A stretch of 64,000 bases of DNA from an uncultured Lachnospiraceae bacterium. Lineage in GTDB: Bacteria > Bacillota > Clostridia > Lachnospirales > Lachnospiraceae. The first letter of the stretch is position 1. Every line of letters begins with the position of its first letter. Where the stretch lies: NCBI GenBank assembly GCA_947172645.1, contig CAMWBY010000008.1, forward strand, positions 1 through 64,000. The letters are read 5' to 3'. The position numbers and the translations under genes were made by a program. Under the pieces are notes generated by a model. The model was not told the DNA's origin. It worked only from the letters and a program-made list of their open reading frames with translations, and searched no databases. Positions 40,585 through 48,949 of this stretch are shown piece after piece.

Positions 40585-40603
40585 GACGGTTTAAAGCTAT
40601 AAT
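40575..40603 (+). promoter_or_regulatory. Promoter of the DUF5050-like gene
   Basis: TTGATA (40575-40580) and a perfect TATAAT (40598-40603) have a 17-base spacer. Predicted transcription starts near 40610, so all three hairpins that follow are in the leader RNA. Confidence 0.75.
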
Positions 40604-40607
40604 AATA

Positions 40608-40701
40608 AAATGAGCATAGCTCATTTAAGTGAAGGAACGAGCACAGCTCGTTTATGAGTGATGCCACACATTTTTTATTATGAAACGAGCTTTGCTCGTT
40701 T
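40608..40701 (+). repeat. Three tandem hairpins in the DUF5050 leader
   Basis: Perfect palindromes at 40608-40626 (AAATGAGC ATA GCTCATTT), 40636-40652 (AACGAGC ACA GCTCGTT) and 40683-40701 (AAACGAGC TTT GCTCGTTT). All share the GAGC-NNN-GCTC core; the last ends just before the GGGGGAGG ribosome binding site. Their loop sequences differ while the arms are kept. Confidence 0.85.
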
Positions 40702-40714
40702 AGGGGGAGGAACT

Positions 40715-41749
40715 ATGTCAACGAAACAAAAAAACATTTTGGTTATTTCAGTCATAGGCGTTATAGTCCTTGTACTGCTCATACTTGTCATCCTGTCAAA
40801 CCACGTCACATTGAATGACGATTACACTGTCGGCAACACGGCCGGCAATCTAAATAACAACGGTTATTTCTGCGAGTACGACGGCCGCGTCTATTTCGCC
40901 AACGCCTACGACGGCTACTCGCTTTATTCCATGAATCCGGACGAGACCGACATCAAGAAGCTGCACGGCGGTTCTTCCGCTTTCGTATGCGCCGCCGGGG
41001 ATTACGTCTATTATTCCATGGCCAACGCGTCAGGCGGTTCCGACCTCGGTTCCGTGCGCGGCTCCTACGGCATCTACCGCACCAAGCGCAACGGGAACGG
41101 TTCCACCGGCTTAGACCGCTGCCATGTCGTCTCCATGCAGCTGTGCGGCAATTATCTCTATTACCAGAAACTGGACCCGAGAAGCTCCGTCAGCTTGGAG
41201 AAAGTCAAAATCGACAAGAAAGATAAAGCGACGGTCTCCGATACCGCAATCAATCCAAGCTGTTATGTGAATGGCACAATCTACTATAACGGGACCGAAA
41301 ACGACCATTATCTCCGCACCCTGGACACAGCCACCGATACATCCCGCGTGGCATGGGAAGGCGATATCTGGAATCCGATTTTCCAGGACGGATACGTATA
41401 CTATATGGATGTGTCGGATAATTACAAGCTCTGCCGCTACCATATGTCCGACGGCGTAGTGGAAATCCTGACAAAAGACCGCGTCGACTTATTCAACGTG
41501 TATGGCAGCTATATCTATTACCAGACAAGTTCCAAGACCGAACCCGCGCTGAAACGGATGTATATAGACGGCACTTCCCCGGAGATTGTCAGCGAGGGCG
41601 TTTACCAGAATATCAACATCACCTCCCAGTATGTATACTTCAATACATTCAAGGAGCCGACCCCCGTTTACAAGACAAGTACCTTCGGCCCGGTCAATGT
41701 GGTCACCTTCGACGCCGGGATGCAGGCGGCACTAAAAGAGATGGATTAG
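40715..41749 (+). CDS. Membrane-anchored DUF5050-like beta-propeller protein
   Basis: The 344-residue protein starts MSTKQKNILVISVIGVIVLV, one N-terminal membrane helix that keeps the rest outside the cytoplasm. The exterior domain is a series of aromatic repeats (DGRVYFANAYDGYSLYSMNP, GDYVYYSMA, GNYLYYQK, DGYVYYMDVSDNYKLCRY, GSYIYYQTS), as in DUF5050 proteins, probably a beta-propeller. The function of this family is unknown; a sensor or wall-associated role is inference. GGGGGAGG lies 7 bases before the ATG; an upstream in-frame start is inside the hairpin leader and is rejected. The gene is monocistronic between its own promoter and a bidirectional terminator. Confidence 0.8.
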   Translation: MSTKQKNILVISVIGVIVLVLLILVILSNHVTLNDDYTVGNTAGNLNNNGYFCEYDGRVYFANAYDGYSLYSMNPDETDIKKLHGGSSAFVCAAGDYVYYSMANASGGSDLGSVRGSYGIYRTKRNGNGSTGLDRCHVVSMQLCGNYLYYQKLDPRSSVSLEKVKIDKKDKATVSDTAINPSCYVNGTIYYNGTENDHYLRTLDTATDTSRVAWEGDIWNPIFQDGYVYYMDVSDNYKLCRYHMSDGVVEILTKDRVDLFNVYGSYIYYQTSSKTEPALKRMYIDGTSPEIVSEGVYQNINITSQYVYFNTFKEPTPVYKTSTFGPVNVVTFDAGMQAALKEMD

Positions 41750-41755
41750 AAAAAC

Positions 41756-41810
41756 AAAAAAGCGCTTTGCACCACCGCCATCATAGTGCGGTGATTGCAA
41801 AGTGCTTTTT
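41756..41810. terminator. Bidirectional terminator between DUF5050 and folate operon
   Basis: AAAAAGCGCTTTGCA pairs with TGCAAAGTGCTTTTT, with an inner CACCGC/GCGGTG stem. A-rich and T-rich flanks make it work on both strands. The last codons of the folate fusion gene lie inside the stem. Confidence 0.8.
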
Positions 41811-43271
41811 CATTGCTTCCTTATTGTACATGCCTCCGTAAAGGGCGGTCACCTTATCCGCCATATCCGGTCGCATCTCCGTGTCCAGAAGAGGGAGCGC
41901 CATAATCCTGTAATCCACGCCCCACACCCTGCTTCTCGTGCTCGTCATGACGCACCCCGCATGGGTATAGAAGGAAATCCGGCGTTTTCTTACAAGGCGT
42001 ACCTCCTCGTCTATGTCGTCAAGCTCGTCGTCCTCCACCTCGATTACCAACGCGTCAAAACCGGCGCATTCTTTCTGCAGAAGGGACAGTGCAAGAGAAC
42101 CGTATCCCTTTCCTCTCTTCTGTCTGCACACCGCAAAATAGTCAAGCAATAACACATGTTCTTCCTTATTTGCCAAAAGAAATGCGTAGGCGCACAGCGG
42201 CTGCGCGCCGTCTGTCTCCTCTTTTTCTCCTGTCCTCTTATCCGCCTTCTCCTCCTCATAGAAACCATAAGCCTGGTAGCACCCCTTTTTCCACATTTTC
42301 TCGATGATGGAAAAGGGTTTGATTTCTGCCGGAGGAAAATCGCCTTTTAAATAATCCGTATAGATTTCCCCGGCTTCTTCCAGCGTCAGCTTCCGTGCCC
42401 ACATATTCTGCGCCTCTCGCCCTTCGGCCGCTCGAGCCAGTCCGCCGTCGCCAACATGCTTCCTATGCTCTTCATACATCTGCAGGATGCTCTTCCCAAA
42501 TAACGGATGTATTTTATAGGGGGCAATCTGCGCAAGCGGCCCAAGCACAAAATCCCGGTTGTGCATATCCACATGAGGAATCATTAAGTCTTCCTCGTCT
42601 ATCATCCGGTCCTCATACAACAGAATATCGAGGTCCAAGGTCCTGGGCCCCCAATGCACCTTCCGCTCCCTGCCATAGGCGGACTCTATCTCATGAATCT
42701 TCTCCAGTAACATCCTGGGTGTGTACAAAGTTTCTATTTCCATAGCGCCGTTGAGAAAGTCGTCCTGCTCAACGCCCCCATAAGGCGCGGTCACAATCCA
42801 GTCCGACACACGTAACACCCGGCATTTTATGTCGCTGCGGAATGCCCTGACTGCGCCGTCCAGATACCCTTTCTTATCCCCCATATTGGAACCGCAGGCC
42901 AGATATGCCTTCCGCCATCCTCTCGAAATTTTCACGGAAACCGACTCGAAAGATAACGGTATAGGCGCCTCCGGTTTACGCACCTCAAGCGTAACATTCT
43001 TCACTAACGGAAAATGCAGGAGAAGCGCCTCCGCCGCCGTCTCCGCCACCGTCTCTATCAGTTTATAAGTATGCTCCTTTAAGAACCGGTGCAGGAACTT
43101 ACAGACCTCTCCATAATTTGTGGAGAGGCCCAAATCATCCAATATGCCCGCTTTTCTCGTATCCGTTTCCAATGTGGCGTTGATGTAGAAATTCTGTCCC
43201 TTCTCGTTCTCCTCGCGGTATACGCCATGATGGGCATAAACCCGAAGATTCTCTATCCTAATTTCGTCCAT
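41781..43271 (-). CDS. FolB-FolK-acetyltransferase fusion (dihydroneopterin aldolase, HPPK, GNAT)
   Basis: The product has 496 residues. The first domain (about 1-118) is FolB, dihydroneopterin aldolase: MDEIRIENLRVYAHHGVYRE, then TLEVRKPEAPIP. Next (about 120-275) is FolK, HPPK: AYLACGSNMGDKKGYLDGAV and WGPRTLDLDILLYED with HVDMHNRDFVLGPLAQIAP. A third region (about 300-496) carries a GNAT-like acetyltransferase: YFAVCRQKRGKGYGSLALSL (the acetyl-CoA loop Q-x-x-G-x-G), then RKRRISFYTHAGC. FolB-FolK fusions are known in Firmicutes; the GNAT part is extra and its target unknown. AAGGGAG before 43271 decides the start. The gene overlaps folP by 14 bases. Confidence 0.88.
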   Translation of the reverse strand: MDEIRIENLRVYAHHGVYREENEKGQNFYINATLETDTRKAGILDDLGLSTNYGEVCKFLHRFLKEHTYKLIETVAETAAEALLLHFPLVKNVTLEVRKPEAPIPLSFESVSVKISRGWRKAYLACGSNMGDKKGYLDGAVRAFRSDIKCRVLRVSDWIVTAPYGGVEQDDFLNGAMEIETLYTPRMLLEKIHEIESAYGRERKVHWGPRTLDLDILLYEDRMIDEEDLMIPHVDMHNRDFVLGPLAQIAPYKIHPLFGKSILQMYEEHRKHVGDGGLARAAEGREAQNMWARKLTLEEAGEIYTDYLKGDFPPAEIKPFSIIEKMWKKGCYQAYGFYEEEKADKRTGEKEETDGAQPLCAYAFLLANKEEHVLLLDYFAVCRQKRGKGYGSLALSLLQKECAGFDALVIEVEDDELDDIDEEVRLVRKRRISFYTHAGCVMTSTRSRVWGVDYRIMALPLLDTEMRPDMADKVTALYGGMYNKEAMKKHFAITAL

Positions 43272-44091
43272 ATATAGCTCCCTTCGAGCCATCCCTGATG
43301 GCTTCCGCCATCCTGATAGCCCGCACATTCTCTTTCACATCATGTACGCGCACGAACATCGCCCCTTTTAACACCGCATACACGCTCGTCACCAACGTTC
43401 CTTCCACCCGCTCTCCCACAGGCAAATCCAAGGTTATCCCGACCACCGACTTCCTGCTTGCGCCGAGCAAAAACGGATATCCAAGAGAATGCATCATCTC
43501 CAACCGTCCGATTATCTCCAAATTGTTCTCGTAGGTCTTGCCGAATCCCACGCCCGGGTCGAGAATAATCCTGTCATCTCTAATCCCCGCCTTGTGCGCA
43601 ATATCTAAAGACCCCTCCAAATCCCACAGGACGTCTTCCACGAAATTATCGTAGACGGCTTCCTTCCTGTTATGCATAAGACAACACGGCAGACTCGCCC
43701 CTGCAATCACCCTTGCCAGCTCCGGGTCGTACTTCAGCCCCCAGATATCATTCACCAGGTCCGCCCCTGCGGCGATGGACTCCCTGGCCACCCTGGCTTT
43801 GCATGTATCAATCGAGACGGGTATATCAAATCTTGATTTAATCCCTTCTATCACAGGAACCACCCGCGCAATCTCTTCTTCGGCCGGCACCGGGGTATAT
43901 CCCGGCCTGGTGGACTCTCCGCCCACATCCAAGACGTCCATCCCTTCGCCAATCATCTCCTCCACACGGTAAAGTGCCTTATCCAATGTGTCATAGCTCC
44001 CCCCGTCGGAAAAAGAATCGGGTGTTATGTTTAATATGCCCATCACATACGTATGTCCTGACGTCTTGAATTCTCTGTTCCCTATCTTCAT
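43258..44091 (-). CDS. folP: Dihydropteroate synthase
   Basis: The 277-residue enzyme condenses hydroxymethyl-dihydropterin pyrophosphate with p-aminobenzoate. MGILNITPDSFSDGG is the first substrate loop; VLDVGGESTRPGYTPV, PVSIDTCKARVARE, VNDIWGLKYD, LMHNR, ILDPGVGFGKTYENNLEIIG and FLLGASRKSVVG complete the family motifs. All loops targeted by sulfonamides are present. The gene follows folE by 24 bases and overlaps the fusion gene, so it belongs to the folC-folE-folP-folBK operon. Confidence 0.97.
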   Translation of the reverse strand: MKIGNREFKTSGHTYVMGILNITPDSFSDGGSYDTLDKALYRVEEMIGEGMDVLDVGGESTRPGYTPVPAEEEIARVVPVIEGIKSRFDIPVSIDTCKARVARESIAAGADLVNDIWGLKYDPELARVIAGASLPCCLMHNRKEAVYDNFVEDVLWDLEGSLDIAHKAGIRDDRIILDPGVGFGKTYENNLEIIGRLEMMHSLGYPFLLGASRKSVVGITLDLPVGERVEGTLVTSVYAVLKGAMFVRVHDVKENVRAIRMAEAIRDGSKGAIYGRN

Positions 44092-44115
44092 ATATACTTC
44101 CCCCTGCCTGTTCTT

Positions 44116-44673
44116 CTACCGCCTGAGCATCTCGAAGAAATACTGCTGCATCTGCGGATTATCTTTGAAACAGCCCCTGGCCGCCATGGTCACTGTCCGG
44201 CTGCCGGGCTTGGCAACGCCGCGCATCGTCATGCACATATGTTCCGCCTCCGCCATCACCATCACGCCCTGCGGCTTTAGATGCTCCATAACCGCCTCCG
44301 CAATCTGAATGGTCATCTGTTCCTGTATCTGCAATCTGCGGGCAAATACCTCCACCGTGCGAGCCAGTTTGCTTAAGCCTGCCACCCTGCCGTCAGGCAG
44401 ATAAGCAATATGCACCTTACCGAAGAAAGGAAGCAGGTGGTGTTCGCATGTGGAATAAAATGTGATATCTTTCTCCAACACGATTTCATTGCTGTCCACC
44501 GCAAACGTCTTCGACAGATGCTTGGACGCATCTTCCTCCATCCCTCTGTAAATCTCTTCATACATACGGGCAATTCTGCCAGGCGTGTCCACAAGCCCTT
44601 CCCTGGTTACATCCTCCCCTATGCCTTCCAACAGAAGCCGCACCGCTTCTTCAATTTTATTCCGGTCTACCAT
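44116..44673 (-). CDS. folE: GTP cyclohydrolase I
   Basis: The 185-residue enzyme converts GTP to dihydroneopterin triphosphate, the first step of folate synthesis. Motifs seen: [36 protein letters not shown] (Zn-binding Cys and catalytic His), [20 protein letters not shown] and [12 protein letters not shown] (second Zn Cys). The length is that of the bacterial type I enzyme. The start overlaps the end of folC by 17 bases, so it is translated together with it. Confidence 0.97.
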   Translation of the reverse strand: MVDRNKIEEAVRLLLEGIGEDVTREGLVDTPGRIARMYEEIYRGMEEDASKHLSKTFAVDSNEIVLEKDITFYSTCEHHLLPFFGKVHIAYLPDGRVAGLSKLARTVEVFARRLQIQEQMTIQIAEAVMEHLKPQGVMVMAEAEHMCMTMRGVAKPGSRTVTMAARGCFKDNPQMQQYFFEMLRR

Positions 44674-45982
44674 GGGAATCTCTCCTGATTGTATCTCTAT
44701 GTTCCACTACGTCAATCAGTTCCCCCAAATACGAGAGAGAACCAAATGCGATAATCACGCAATCCTTATCCTGTCCGGCAAGCAGATAAGCCATCTCCAC
44801 CGCCTCCTGTACACTGTCAGCCACCGTCACGCTGTCATGGTATTCCCTTACAGCCTGGGCCAAATCATAGGCAGGCAGCGCCCGTCCTGGAAGCGGCGGC
44901 GTCACGGCGATAACATGCTCCGCCAACTCATAAGTATTGCGGATAACCTTATCGTACTCCTTATCTTTCAACATACCCATTATATAGATGATTCTCTTAT
45001 TTGTAAAATAAAACCTGATGCTATCCGCCAATTTCTCCGAAGCGTCCTCGTTGTGCGCCCCGTCCGCAATAAAAAGAGGATTCTTCCCGATGATATCGAA
45101 CCTGCCCCGCCACCTTGTCAGCGCAAAGCCCTGCCGCATCTGTTGTTCCGCCACAGGATATCCCAACTTGCCAAGCGCCATCAGCACTTCAAGCGCGACC
45201 ACCGCATTCTCTATCTGGAACTGCCCCGGCACCGTAATCTCCAGATTCTTATATTTGTCATAGGAAAATGTCTGCTTTGTCAAACCGTACCTGACATTTT
45301 TCGCCCTGGACACATCCGCCGTAAAAAACTTGGCCTTGCGCAAAAGCGCCGCCTGTCGCAGAACTTTCATCACCTCCGCGTCCTGCCTGGCGGATATCAC
45401 ATAACACTTGTTTTTAATAATGCCCGACTTGGCCGCCGCAATCTGTGTCAGACTGTCTCCCAAAATCCCCATATGGTCCATGCTGACGGATGTAAACGCG
45501 GCAACCAGGGTTGTGGTGACGATATTCGTCGCGTCAAGCGCACCGCCCAAACCAGTCTCCAACACCACGATATCACACTTTTTGTCCAGAAAAAAAAGAA
45601 AAGCGGCCGCCGTCTCCACTTCAAAGGACGTGGGATGCGGCAATCCCTGCGCCGCCATAGCCTCCGCCGCCTCCCTGACCTGCTCCAAATACTTGCACAG
45701 TCCCGACTGGGTAATCATCTTCCCGTCTACCTGGAACCGTTCCCGGTACTCCTTCACGGTGGGGGAGATATATCTCCCTACCCTGTATCCCGCCTGCTGC
45801 AACACCGTAGACACATAGGCAAGCACAGAACCCTTACCGTTGGTTCCCGCGATATGCACATATTTTAACCGGTCCTGCGGATTGCCCAGGCGCGCGCACA
45901 ACTCCTGCATAGTTGTAAGCCCCATAACGCTGCCGTACTGCTGCAGTTCCTCTATATATTCCATCGCCCTCCTGTAATTCAT
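44657..45982 (-). CDS. folC: Folylpolyglutamate/dihydrofolate synthase
   Basis: The 441-residue enzyme adds glutamates to folates (and may also make dihydrofolate). P-loop: [20 protein letters not shown]; other motifs: [52 protein letters not shown] (Mur ligase family), and [14 protein letters not shown] start at the ATG at 45982 ([14 protein letters not shown]), with AAGGAAGG 7 bases upstream; a GTG two codons further up is too close to that site. First gene of the folate operon; it is divergent from the small membrane protein gene at 46139. Confidence 0.95.
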   Translation of the reverse strand: MNYRRAMEYIEELQQYGSVMGLTTMQELCARLGNPQDRLKYVHIAGTNGKGSVLAYVSTVLQQAGYRVGRYISPTVKEYRERFQVDGKMITQSGLCKYLEQVREAAEAMAAQGLPHPTSFEVETAAAFLFFLDKKCDIVVLETGLGGALDATNIVTTTLVAAFTSVSMDHMGILGDSLTQIAAAKSGIIKNKCYVISARQDAEVMKVLRQAALLRKAKFFTADVSRAKNVRYGLTKQTFSYDKYKNLEITVPGQFQIENAVVALEVLMALGKLGYPVAEQQMRQGFALTRWRGRFDIIGKNPLFIADGAHNEDASEKLADSIRFYFTNKRIIYIMGMLKDKEYDKVIRNTYELAEHVIAVTPPLPGRALPAYDLAQAVREYHDSVTVADSVQEAVEMAYLLAGQDKDCVIIAFGSLSYLGELIDVVEHRDTIRRDSHGRPE

Positions 45983-46138
45983 CCGCACACCTTCCTTCCG
46001 TAACTGATGTGATGTATTCCGCCTGTCTCTGTGTCAAAATGATTTACCCACATCCAAAACACCGCCCTGTGCCAAGACTACGCTGCCAATACTGCAAAAT
46101 CCATGTATAACATAGCCGTATGCGGGCACACTATTCCT

Positions 46139-46546
46139 ATGAAAAAATTTATCCACAACTATATTCACTGCGGGCTTCTGGGATGGTTTCTGGAAATAAT
46201 ATTCACCGCTTTCCACGCTCTGCGAAAAAGAGACATGAAACTGCCGTGCACGACTTCCATCTGGATGTTTCCCATCTATGGGCTTGCCGCCCTATTAGCT
46301 CCCTTGGCGCGCCTGATGCGCCGCCGTAATTTCATATTCCGCGGACTGGTCTACACCGGCATGATTTTTACCGGAGAATATGCAACCGGCCTGTGGCTGC
46401 GCCGCCGTGACCTGTGCCCATGGGACTACAGCCGCTCCAGATGGAACCTGGGCAAAGTCATCCGTCTGGACTATGCTCCCTGTTGGTTCGTCACCGGACT
46501 TCTCTTCGAACGGCTCCTGACGGAAAATGAGACGCCCGGTTCCTGA
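46139..46546 (+). CDS. Putative membrane protein of the CmpB/ABC-permease-like family
   Basis: The 135-residue protein starts MKKFIHNYIHCGLLGWFLEI and shows about four hydrophobic segments: the first (LLGWFLEIIFTAFH), SIWMFPIYGLAALLAPLARL, a GLVYTGMIFTGEYATGL segment and APCWFVTGLLFERLL. DLCPWDYS and NLGKVIRLDYAPCWF are typical of the family annotated as putative ABC transporter permease (CmpB). Its function is not established. The ribosome binding site is weak; an upstream ATG at 46103 has none, so I start here. It stands alone on the plus strand between folC and the convergent PH-domain gene. Confidence 0.75.
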   Translation: MKKFIHNYIHCGLLGWFLEIIFTAFHALRKRDMKLPCTTSIWMFPIYGLAALLAPLARLMRRRNFIFRGLVYTGMIFTGEYATGLWLRRRDLCPWDYSRSRWNLGKVIRLDYAPCWFVTGLLFERLLTENETPGS

Positions 46547-46578
46547 CGACACTGCGCCGCTCTCCGCCCTGCCTCCAT

Positions 46579-46597
46579 GATTCCGCCCTGCGGAATC
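46579..46597 (+). repeat. 8-3-8 palindrome between convergent genes
   Basis: GATTCCGC, loop CCT, GCGGAATC: perfect 8-bp arms with a 3-base loop, between the CmpB-like gene and the PH-domain gene. Same geometry as the palindromes at 26846 and 40608. Confidence 0.8.
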
Positions 46598-46641
46598 TCA
46601 AATCCAAAGACAAGCTGGCTTGCCTGGGAAAATGCCATCCC

Positions 46642-47082
46642 CTACGCGTCTATATCGTCCAGGTCCTCCGCATTAATATTCAACGTATTTAAAGTGCGGC
46701 GCCTTCTGCGCGCCTCCTCGGACGCTTTCAGGATAAAATCTTTGATTTCCTTGGCGTTCCTGATATGTGTCAGGAACAACTGGGGATGCGTGTTGTCCCC
46801 TGTGTAACATGCCACCGTGCCCAGCCCAAAAATCCGCTCGCCCAGGCTGGCCTGCAATTCCACATCCTGCACTTTATATAAATAACAATCGTTTTCTTTT
46901 GTGTTTAAGAGTCCGTCGTTAATCGTAATAATCTCATCGTTGACCGTATATTTTGTAAATGTAAAGGGAAGGCCGAAGAAAACCCAGCGTTTCCGCTCTA
47001 CATACTGCACTCTGCCGTTATCCTTCCCGCTTTCCTCCGCCGTATTCTCCATCCCTGTCGCCTCTTTCTTCAAATCTTCCAT
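46642..47082 (-). CDS. Bacterial PH-domain protein
   Basis: The protein has about 146 residues from the ATG at 47082 (MEDLKKEATGMENTAEES). Upstream in-frame starts exist but have no better ribosome binding site, so the start is uncertain. The core (RKRWVFFGLPFTFTKYTVND, then INDGLLNTKENDCYLYKVQD and RIFGLGTVACYTGDNTHPQL) is the alternating strand pattern of bacterial PH domains (YdbT-like). The C-terminal helix includes NAKEIKDFILKASEEARRRR. No membrane span is present. Function unknown; it may bind a membrane or protein partner. It is convergent with the CmpB-like gene and divergent from the nitroreductase gene. Confidence 0.75.
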   Translation of the reverse strand: MEDLKKEATGMENTAEESGKDNGRVQYVERKRWVFFGLPFTFTKYTVNDEIITINDGLLNTKENDCYLYKVQDVELQASLGERIFGLGTVACYTGDNTHPQLFLTHIRNAKEIKDFILKASEEARRRRRTLNTLNINAEDLDDIDA

Positions 47083-47242
47083 ATTGAATAACCATGCCTT
47101 TCCTGCCGCCCGCCATTGAAGCGCAGCCGCATCACCATGTTTCCCGATATCATTAGGTTCCATATAAATCCACTTACCACTATAACATACCGCCGCCCAT
47201 TCCACAATAGGATTAGAATGTAACAGTTTGGCGGGAAAATTG

Positions 47243-47271
47243 TTGAAACCCTTTTTTCTTTATGGTATGAT
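47243..47271 (+). promoter_or_regulatory. Promoter of the nitroreductase gene
   Basis: TTGAAA (47243-47248) and TATGAT (47266-47271) have a 17-base spacer, and TGG just before the -10 adds an extended element. AGGAGG (47291-47296) is the ribosome binding site downstream. Confidence 0.8.
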
Positions 47272-47304
47272 AAACAAAATATAGAAAGCAAGGAGGGTTA
47301 TTGC

Positions 47305-47847
47305 ATGACCGCAAAGGAATGTATCTTAGGACGTAGAAGTATCCGTAAATTCAAGGCTGACCCGGTTTCCCATGAACTGTTGGCCCAGGTTGTCGAGACG
47401 GCTTCTTATGCACCCAGTTGGAAACATACACAGATTACCCGTTACATTGCAATCGAGGGTGAGCTGAAGGAGAAGATTGCAGCGGAAGGGACAACTATCT
47501 ATCCGGGCAACGGTAAGATTATTTCAAACGCGCCGGTCTTAATCGCGGTAACCGTCCTGAAAAACCGCAGCGGCTTCGAGCGTGACGGCTCTTACAGCAC
47601 TCCCCGCGGCGACGGCTGGCAGATGTACGATGCCGGCGTTGCATCCCAGACATTTTGTCTGGCAGCCTATGAGCAGGGCCTTGGCACCGTTATTCTCGGA
47701 CTGTTCGACCAGGCGACGGTTGAATCCATGTTACAGCTTCCCGAAGACAGGGAACTTGTAGCCCTGATTCCCGTTGGATATCCCGATGAAGCGCCCGCTG
47801 CCCCCAGGAGAAAACCTGTTGAGGATTTATTGTCGTTCCAATCATAA
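47305..47847 (+). CDS. Nitroreductase-family flavoprotein
   Basis: The 180-residue protein starts MTAKECILGRRSIRKFKADP, the FMN-binding RRSIR-F motif, followed by APSWKHTQ and SQTFCLAAYEQGLGTVIL and then LVALIPVGYPDEAP. The length and motifs are those of the nitroreductase-like FMN oxidoreductases that reduce nitro compounds or quinones with NAD(P)H; the physiological substrate is unknown. The start is supported by AGGAGG 8 bases upstream. It has its own promoter and an intrinsic terminator just downstream, so it is separate from pyrB. Confidence 0.92.
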   Translation: MTAKECILGRRSIRKFKADPVSHELLAQVVETASYAPSWKHTQITRYIAIEGELKEKIAAEGTTIYPGNGKIISNAPVLIAVTVLKNRSGFERDGSYSTPRGDGWQMYDAGVASQTFCLAAYEQGLGTVILGLFDQATVESMLQLPEDRELVALIPVGYPDEAPAAPRRKPVEDLLSFQS

Positions 47848-47858
47848 CGTATTACTGA

Positions 47859-47890
47859 AATAGAAGAGAACATTTCTCTTCTATTTTTTT
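47859..47890 (+). terminator. Intrinsic terminator before pyrB
   Basis: AATAGAAGAGAA (47859-47870) pairs perfectly with TTCTCTTCTATT (47874-47885) and runs into seven T. It lies 12 bases after the nitroreductase stop and 18 before the pyrB start, so it ends the first gene and may also attenuate pyrB. Confidence 0.85.
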
Positions 47891-47907
47891 GAGAAGGAGT
47901 CAAGCCA

Positions 47908-48825
47908 ATGAGACATTTAATGAACCCACTAGATTTTACCACAGAAGAGTTGGACACTCTGTTCGACCTGGCAGACGATATCGCTGCCAATCCCGCCAAG
48001 TACGCCCACGCGTGCGACGGCCGGAAGCTTGCCACCTGTTTCTATGAGCCGAGCACACGCACGAGACTTAGCTTCGAAGCCGCCATGCTGAACCTGGGCG
48101 GGCAGGTGCTAGGCTTCTCCGATGCCGGTTCTTCCTCCGCTTCCAAGGGGGAAAGCGTATCCGACACCATCCGTATCATCTCCTGCTATGCCGATATCTG
48201 CGCCATGCGGCATCCGAAGGAAGGCGCGCCCATGGTGGCTGCAAGCCGCTCCGGCATCCCGGTCATCAACGCAGGCGACGGTGGACATCAGCATCCTACA
48301 CAGACGCTGACCGACCTGTTGACAATCCGCGCGCTCAAGGGCCGTCTGGGCGATTTTACAATCGGCTTATGCGGCGATTTGAAGTTCGGAAGGACTGTCC
48401 ATTCCCTGATTAACGCGCTCATCCGCTATCCCGGCATCCGTTTTCTCTTTATCTCCCCGCCGGAACTGAAAGTGCCGGATTACATCATCGACATGCTGTC
48501 CGAGAAAGGAATCGAATATGAGGAAGTCATCCGCCTGGAAGACTGCATCGGACAGTTGGACCTGCTGTACATGACCCGCGTACAGAGAGAACGGTTCTTC
48601 AATGAAGAAGACTATGTCCGTCTGAAAGACTTTTATATTCTGAACAAAGAAAAAATGTCGCTCGCCAAGGACGACATGCTTGTGCTCCATCCTCTGCCCC
48701 GGGTCAACGAAATCTCCGTAGAAGTGGACGACGACCCCCGCGCCGTATATTTTAAGCAGGCGCAGTACGGCGTCTATGTCAGGATGGCGCTTATTCTCAC
48801 GCTGCTTGAAATCACAGTATCATAA
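47908..48825 (+). CDS. pyrB: Aspartate carbamoyltransferase catalytic subunit
   Basis: The 305-residue enzyme makes carbamoyl aspartate in pyrimidine synthesis. Carbamoyl-phosphate loop [20 protein letters not shown] (STRTR), aspartate loop [11 protein letters not shown], and [10 protein letters not shown] are present. AAGGAG precedes the ATG. The separate regulatory chain pyrI follows on the same strand with a structured 124-base spacer, so the enzyme is likely the pyrB-pyrI holoenzyme. A perfect terminator hairpin lies 18 bases before the start; no PyrR-type anti-antiterminator structure was recognised. Confidence 0.97.
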   Translation: MRHLMNPLDFTTEELDTLFDLADDIAANPAKYAHACDGRKLATCFYEPSTRTRLSFEAAMLNLGGQVLGFSDAGSSSASKGESVSDTIRIISCYADICAMRHPKEGAPMVAASRSGIPVINAGDGGHQHPTQTLTDLLTIRALKGRLGDFTIGLCGDLKFGRTVHSLINALIRYPGIRFLFISPPELKVPDYIIDMLSEKGIEYEEVIRLEDCIGQLDLLYMTRVQRERFFNEEDYVRLKDFYILNKEKMSLAKDDMLVLHPLPRVNEISVEVDDDPRAVYFKQAQYGVYVRMALILTLLEITVS

Positions 48826-48830
48826 ATGCA

Positions 48831-48922
48831 CTCTCGGAATCTCTCCTGTGGCTGATTTTGCGCCATATACACATCCAACGCAGAATCATCCCACATTGTG
48901 AGGCACAAAGAGACTCCGGGAG
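48831..48922 (+). promoter_or_regulatory. Structured spacer between pyrB and pyrI
   Basis: Two nested stems form nearly one long hairpin: CTCTCGGAATCTCT (48831-48844) with AGAGACTCCGGGAG (48909-48922), one mismatch and one wobble; and TGTGGCTGATTTTGCG (48847-48862) with CGCAGAATCATCCCACA (48879-48895). The pyrI ribosome binding site GAAAGGAAG follows just outside it. It could set the subunit ratio by affecting stability or translation, or be a small RNA-like element. Confidence 0.65.
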
Positions 48923-48949
48923 TACCTATCAACAGAAAGGAAGACATCA

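Noticed and set aside
44585..45868. Long open frame (427 codons) on the plus strand over folC and folE
   Set aside because: It is antisense to two clearly recognised folate genes, has no ribosome binding site, and its translation shows no known motif.
47848..47907. PyrR-type attenuator before pyrB
   Set aside because: A terminator is present, but no antiterminator or anti-antiterminator with the PyrR-binding loop could be seen.
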